Assembly: GCA_018064455.1 (NCBI GenBank)
Contig: JAGHVH010000034.1
Location: forward strand, 1-36,759
Source: Candidatus Limimonas egerieequi
GTDB lineage: Bacteria > Bacillota > Clostridia > Oscillospirales > Acutalibacteraceae
DNA length: 36,759 nt
Direction of reading: 5' to 3'
How positions within the stretch are numbered: the stretch's first letter is position 1; each line of letters begins with the position of its first letter. Shown piece by piece: positions 33,234 to 36,759 of this stretch. The notes under the pieces were generated by a model that was not told where the DNA came from, searched no databases, and saw nothing but the letters and a program-made list of their open reading frames with translations. The position numbers and the translations under genes were made by a program.

Positions 33234-34718
33234 ATGGAGTACGCTATAGATACCAGAAAAGTGAATAGAAGCCTCTTTGCATACAGAGTGGTAGATGTAC
33301 ATAACGACGAGTTCGGCTTTGCCCAGGATGGCGTTATCTACACATATGCTGTTGACTCTGATTCAAAGACCAAAGGTGTAACTTGGTTGCGTATGCAAAA
33401 AACAGGAGAGAAGGGCCCAGATCGCCGTAAATATTTCCTGTTCTTTGGAGACGAAACCGAGTATTCTGCCATTGTTGACAAACACAATGACATATATGAT
33501 CTCGAAGGCAATTATATTGCATCTCTTATCAGAAGTAGATTTATTCTTTTCTTATTCTTGTTTATAGGTATTATTATATTCTTGACAGGACTTGCAGTAT
33601 ATCTTGGTGGTTCCATGATTATGGATACAACCTCACCTTTCTCAGAGGACAAGACAATCCATATTCAGGGTTCAGATAGCACTGATGGCAAGGGCTCTAA
33701 GGAAACCGATATGAATATTTTCCAAGAGGATCCTGAAAAGCCAGAACCAACTAAACCAGTTAAACCAAGCCCAATCAATGATGCGAAGCAAGACAAGAAG
33801 CCTCTTCCAGATAATTCACTTTATGAGGCTAAGAAAGCTGCAATAGATGAACTTAAAAATGTAGCAGAACTTGCTAAGAAAGCTATTGATGATTCGGATG
33901 ATTTAACACCTGATCAAAAGGCTAAACTCAAGGCAGAGGTTGATAGGGAATACTTAGATGCTCTTGATGAAGTCAACAATGCTGATTCAGTAAAAGAAGT
34001 TGAAAAAGCACGTGACAAGGGCATTGATTATATTAACGATGTGCTTGATGAAGCAATAGCATGGGAGTTTGTAAACCAGTATTGCTCTGATACGCCAGGT
34101 GATCCATATGATAAGTCTAAGGACCCTGTAAATCGTAAAAATGCTCAGCAGATTATCGATGGTAAGCGTCCATATGATGCTTTGACAGACAAGCAACGTG
34201 AACATGTTAATGAGATAATTATTACCCCAACCTCTGATGAAAAGAATTATGACAAGGGTGAAGAAACCTATCGTAATTACCCAGAGATGCTTGAACAAGC
34301 TGAGAAAGAAAAAGCAAAGACGCCAAGTGGAAGACTTGATAAAGATGATAAAGGTAACAGAATCATCTGGCCGGGATACAAAGATGAGTTTGTATTCTAT
34401 GTTCAAAATGATGGTGAAGTAGGACTTAACTATCAGATATCCTTTGCTGAGGATAATAAAGACAAGATTCCACTAAGATTTAAAATACTAGCAAAAGGCG
34501 AATATGTTCTTGGTAGTGAAACTGAATGGGTAGATAGTGCAAACTACGCTGGTCCAAATATTCTTATCATGCCTGGCGAGACAGTTGAATACAAGATCGT
34601 TTGGGAATGGCCATATGAGGTTGATAGCGAGTCAGATAAGTATGATACAAAGCTTGGCATAGAAGGACTTGCAGAGTACATAGTTCACTCTACCGTTTAC
34701 TTCGAAGAAGTGATATAA
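33234..34718 (+). CDS. Membrane-anchored protein with helical stalk and TasA-like C-terminal domain
   Basis: A 494-residue protein with an unusual order: a cytoplasmic head of about 95 residues, one membrane helix (about 101-128, FILFLFLFIGIIIFL), an acidic Pro-rich linker, a helical region (about 195-270) rich in Ala, Lys and Asp like a stalk (DQKAKLKAEVDREYLDALDE), and a C-terminal beta domain from about residue 375. That domain shares FVFYVQNDGEVGLNYQISF, IVWEWPYE and DTKLGIEG with the TasA-like protein upstream (FTVQNTSEVRAEYTIAL, WQWAYGPD, DNALGINTP). The likely role is to anchor the fibre to the membrane, similar in idea to TapA. Start chosen at ATG 33234 (AAGGATC upstream); the preceding codons overlap the hairpin. 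Confidence 0.7.
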   Translation: MEYAIDTRKVNRSLFAYRVVDVHNDEFGFAQDGVIYTYAVDSDSKTKGVTWLRMQKTGEKGPDRRKYFLFFGDETEYSAIVDKHNDIYDLEGNYIASLIRSRFILFLFLFIGIIIFLTGLAVYLGGSMIMDTTSPFSEDKTIHIQGSDSTDGKGSKETDMNIFQEDPEKPEPTKPVKPSPINDAKQDKKPLPDNSLYEAKKAAIDELKNVAELAKKAIDDSDDLTPDQKAKLKAEVDREYLDALDEVNNADSVKEVEKARDKGIDYINDVLDEAIAWEFVNQYCSDTPGDPYDKSKDPVNRKNAQQIIDGKRPYDALTDKQREHVNEIIITPTSDEKNYDKGEETYRNYPEMLEQAEKEKAKTPSGRLDKDDKGNRIIWPGYKDEFVFYVQNDGEVGLNYQISFAEDNKDKIPLRFKILAKGEYVLGSETEWVDSANYAGPNILIMPGETVEYKIVWEWPYEVDSESDKYDTKLGIEGLAEYIVHSTVYFEEVI

Positions 34719-34750
34719 TATTTGAAATTTTAAAGGAAGGAGGAACTGAT

Positions 34751-35449
34751 ATGCGTAAAGTAATCCCAAAGAATATTGCTGATGAGATGGCGAAGCCATA
34801 TATTGATGAAGCTGTTGAAAAGCAAATCAAGGCTGCTGATGTTCCTCCTCGCAATAAACTTGATATCAGTTTTAAAGATGCTGGTAGAACAGATGACAAC
34901 AAAGATTATGACTCTAACCAGGATGCTTATGAGAAAAATCATGGCAAGCTCTATGATATGACTCATAATAATACGATTCCTTGGAAAAACTATGTTGTAT
35001 ATCTTGTTCTTTTATCCTTGCTAACAACTGTATTTACATTTTCTAAATACTTAAGTGGCGCAAGTGGAAGTAGTAATGTTGCTGTTGCGAAGTTTGATCC
35101 TCAAATTGTATGTGTAGGTGCAGGAACTGATGTGACAGGTGTAACGATTTCTTCTGATGGGTTGACGAGTACTGCTTTGTTTGCAAGCCCACAAGATATA
35201 AGTAGCAAAGAAATAATTTATAAAATTACAAATAACAGCGAAGTTGTTGTATCGGCGAATGTTACTTTATCTGGAACGCTTAGTGGTGCAACGTGGTCTG
35301 CTAATCCAACTACTATAGATACGATAGCAATAGGTGAAAGTAGAGATTTTAGCATTACCATTAAACCTAATGTAACCAACAATCTAATTCTTGATGAAAT
35401 AACTTCGCAAAACTTAAAAGTTGTTGTTACGGTAAATCAAAAAGATTAG
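34751..35449 (+). CDS. Transmembrane protein with internal SipW-type signal and beta exterior
   Basis: A 232-residue protein. A hydrophilic N-terminal part of about 77 residues stays in the cytoplasm, the hydrophobic helix (80-97, YVVYLVLLSLLTTVF) ends in TFSKYLSG, and the exterior domain of ~130 residues is rich in Ser, Thr, Val and Gly (EIIYKITNNSEVVVSANVTL). The helix and TFSKY are like the TFAKYT and TYAKYS ends of its neighbours, so it may be cut by the SipW-type peptidase after S98, or remain as an anchor. The exterior may be another TasA-like fold, more diverged. AAGGAGG precedes ATG 34751. Confidence 0.65.
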   Translation: MRKVIPKNIADEMAKPYIDEAVEKQIKAADVPPRNKLDISFKDAGRTDDNKDYDSNQDAYEKNHGKLYDMTHNNTIPWKNYVVYLVLLSLLTTVFTFSKYLSGASGSSNVAVAKFDPQIVCVGAGTDVTGVTISSDGLTSTALFASPQDISSKEIIYKITNNSEVVVSANVTLSGTLSGATWSANPTTIDTIAIGESRDFSITIKPNVTNNLILDEITSQNLKVVVTVNQKD

Positions 35450-35468
35450 TTGATAAGGAGTGAGAGAA

Positions 35469-36590
35469 ATGAGAAAAAGAATCAGAGCACTTTCTTTTGT
35501 TGCTATTTTTGTAGCGACTCTCTTACTCATGCCTACGACATATGCTAAGTATTCAACCGATAAAACATTTTATGTAAATGTTTCGGCTAATACATATTTT
35601 AAAAATACATCAAGTGGTTCTGCTGTGAAAGTGGATCTTCCATATGTAGGAAGATATTTGATCATCGCTAAAGGCGGTGATGGTGCTGATGGCCGTAAAA
35701 ATAATGGTGACGACTATAAAGAACCATCAGTTAATGGTGGAATTGGTGGCACGGTGATGGGAATCTATACTACCACTAACACGACAACGTCCTTGTATTT
35801 GTGCCCTGGTACAGCAGGAGAAGTTGCTGCAGAAGCAGCATGGAGTCCGGGAAAAGGTGGAAAAAATACAGGTGCTAACGGTTATTCCGGTGGTAAAGGT
35901 TCGTATGTTAAAGACACAGGACCGTTTAGCTCTTCGACTTCTGGATGTGGCGGCGGAGCGGCATCTGTTGTGTTTTTAGGATCGAATAATAGCGGAACAA
36001 AGCTATTGATAGCTGGCGGCGGTGGCGCTGGTGGCTGCTATAATGTTATGTGGCGATCTATTGGCGTCGTTGATGCCAAACCTGGTGGAAATGGTGGCAA
36101 TATGGATTCGACGCAACATAAAGTAACTGGTGGCGTTGAATATGATGGCTTTGACGGACAAGGTGATGATTTTTCATCCTGGGGAATAAATTATTCTACT
36201 TCTGGCAAGGCTGGTAAAACAAGTGGCGGTGTAGGCGGTAGTATAAACAGACAGGCTACTATCATAGATCCCGGAAATGGAAAACCCGGATCGAGTAATG
36301 GCGACGGCGGCGAAGCATATCAGTATGGTGGTGGCGGTGGCGCTGGATACTGCGGTGGTGGCGGTGGCGCTAGCTCGAGTATCAATTATGCTGCTGGTGG
36401 CGGTGGTGGCGGATCTTCATTCGTCTCTAGTACGTTAACTGCACTATCTGATGCAGATATGGATCTTGCTGATACTATGATTAGCATAGCTAAAACATCA
36501 ACATCGAGCAGGTCGGCAATTCCGACTCAGTATACGGATTGTTCTGGAAGTGGAGATGGATATGTAATTGTTATGTATTTAGGTGCATAA
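35469..36590 (+). CDS. Secreted glycine-rich protein resembling the ALK/LTK-type glycine-rich domain
   Basis: A 373-residue protein with a signal (1-26, junction TTYAKYST) and a mature part dominated by Gly runs. Ordered features: PYVGRYLIIAKGGDGADG (59-75), GGIGGTVMGIYTTTN, SLYLCPGTAGEV, GCGGGAASVVFLGSNNSG (159-176), TKLLIAGGGGAGG (177-189), a series of GGGGGAGYCGGGGGASS and GGGGGGSSFVSS blocks (287-320), and a closing DGYVIVMYLG. This matches the layout of bacterial members of the glycine-rich domain family also found in ALK/LTK receptors, known for poly-Gly helices. Three Cys lie in the mature part (111, 160, 190) and one at 295. ATG 35469 follows AAGGAG. Function inferred only. Confidence 0.7.
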   Translation: MRKRIRALSFVAIFVATLLLMPTTYAKYSTDKTFYVNVSANTYFKNTSSGSAVKVDLPYVGRYLIIAKGGDGADGRKNNGDDYKEPSVNGGIGGTVMGIYTTTNTTTSLYLCPGTAGEVAAEAAWSPGKGGKNTGANGYSGGKGSYVKDTGPFSSSTSGCGGGAASVVFLGSNNSGTKLLIAGGGGAGGCYNVMWRSIGVVDAKPGGNGGNMDSTQHKVTGGVEYDGFDGQGDDFSSWGINYSTSGKAGKTSGGVGGSINRQATIIDPGNGKPGSSNGDGGEAYQYGGGGGAGYCGGGGGASSSINYAAGGGGGGSSFVSSTLTALSDADMDLADTMISIAKTSTSSRSAIPTQYTDCSGSGDGYVIVMYLGA

Positions 36591-36596
36591 GTTATT

Positions 36597-36715
36597 GGTT
36601 CTTTGTCCAATTGTTGGGGTGGAAGCTCCGATGAATGATGATTTGAGCTAATGTAGAGGGTTCTCTGTCAATTGTTGGGGTCGAGACTCCGATAAAGTGA
36701 AATTGAACTAGGAAA
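36597..36715 (+). repeat. Two tandem ~61 bp repeats of unknown nature
   Basis: Unit 1 starts at 36597 and unit 2 at 36659. Both share GGTTCT(T/C)TGTC, AATTGTTGGGGT, a varied loop, CTCCGAT and a final A(A/T)TTGA(G/A)CTA. The GGGGT...CTCC core forms a small hairpin in each, with different loops. They stand right before a terminator, as paired aptamers would. I do not recognise a known riboswitch. Confidence 0.6.
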
Positions 36716-36716
36716 T

Positions 36717-36759
36717 AGAGCTTTTGACTCGAAAGAGTCAGAAGCTCTTTCTCTTTTCT
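36717..36759 (+). terminator. Intrinsic terminator after the surface operon
   Basis: Stem AGAGCTTTTGACTC/GAGTCAGAAGCTCT (36717-36730 with 36735-36748) with one T-G pair and a GAAA loop, followed by the T-rich TTCTCTTTTCT at the window end. Confidence 0.8.

Noticed and set aside
35680-36420. Glycine runs as a low-complexity artefact or CRISPR-like repeat
   Set aside because: The frame is open with a signal peptide and ribosome site, the Gly blocks alternate with strand-like segments, and there is no regular repeat-spacer pattern.
1-36759. CRISPR arrays, transposases, prophage genes, rRNA
   Set aside because: None seen on either strand; only the tRNA 3'-end fragment hints at past integration.

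Overview
The window looks like a chromosomal segment of a low-to-moderate GC member of the Firmicutes, most likely class Clostridia. The basis is gene content and order: V-type ATPase subunits, CdaA/CdaR, ScpA/ScpB/DUF2953/GerW/RluB, and a yicC-remA-gmk-rpoZ-priA-def-fmt-rsmB-rlmN-prpC-prkC-rsgA cluster. GTG and TTG starts and strong GGAGG-type ribosome sites fit this. Genus cannot be decided from the sequence alone. All protein genes lie on the + strand.

Layout. 1-1736: end of a V-type ATPase operon (B subunit, partial, and D subunit) with a terminator. 1749-2675: a membrane-anchored PHP-family phosphatase. 2676-4054: a 1.4 kb gene-free stretch with three things in it: a ~300 bp unit present twice, each copy carrying two back-to-back sigma70-type promoters and outward-facing terminators (two small RNAs per copy); a strongly folded 150 bp segment between the copies; and a minus-strand tRNA-Leu(UAA) gene interrupted by a small group I-like intron. 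4055-13451: DUF695/RraB-like protein, cyclophilin, IspF, the c-di-AMP cyclase CdaA with CdaR, an FG-GAP membrane protein, a two-component system, a DUF1385 protein and PrmC. 13561-17783: M50 protease, ScpA, ScpB, DUF2953, GerW, RluB. 17842-31365: the conserved nucleotide/translation/serine-threonine phosphorylation cluster, ending in a membrane-anchored propeller-like protein. 31422-36759: an accessory surface operon.

The surface operon is the most system-like part. It has its own promoter and encodes a SipW-type (ER-type, Ser/His) signal peptidase, a small TasA/camelysin-like secreted protein, a 494-residue membrane protein whose outer end resembles the TasA-like fold, a second transmembrane protein with a buried SipW-type signal, and a glycine-rich secreted protein that resembles the ALK/LTK-type glycine-rich domain. 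Three of the four candidate substrates share a T-[FY]-[AS]-K-Y motif at the end of the hydrophobic segment. Together these suggest an extracellular fibre or matrix: a dedicated peptidase, a major subunit, a membrane anchor and a glycine-rich partner. The last 160 bases hold two tandem ~61 bp repeats and an intrinsic terminator.

Functional calls rest on reading motifs and on known family and operon organisation; no database search was run. RNA structures were paired by eye.
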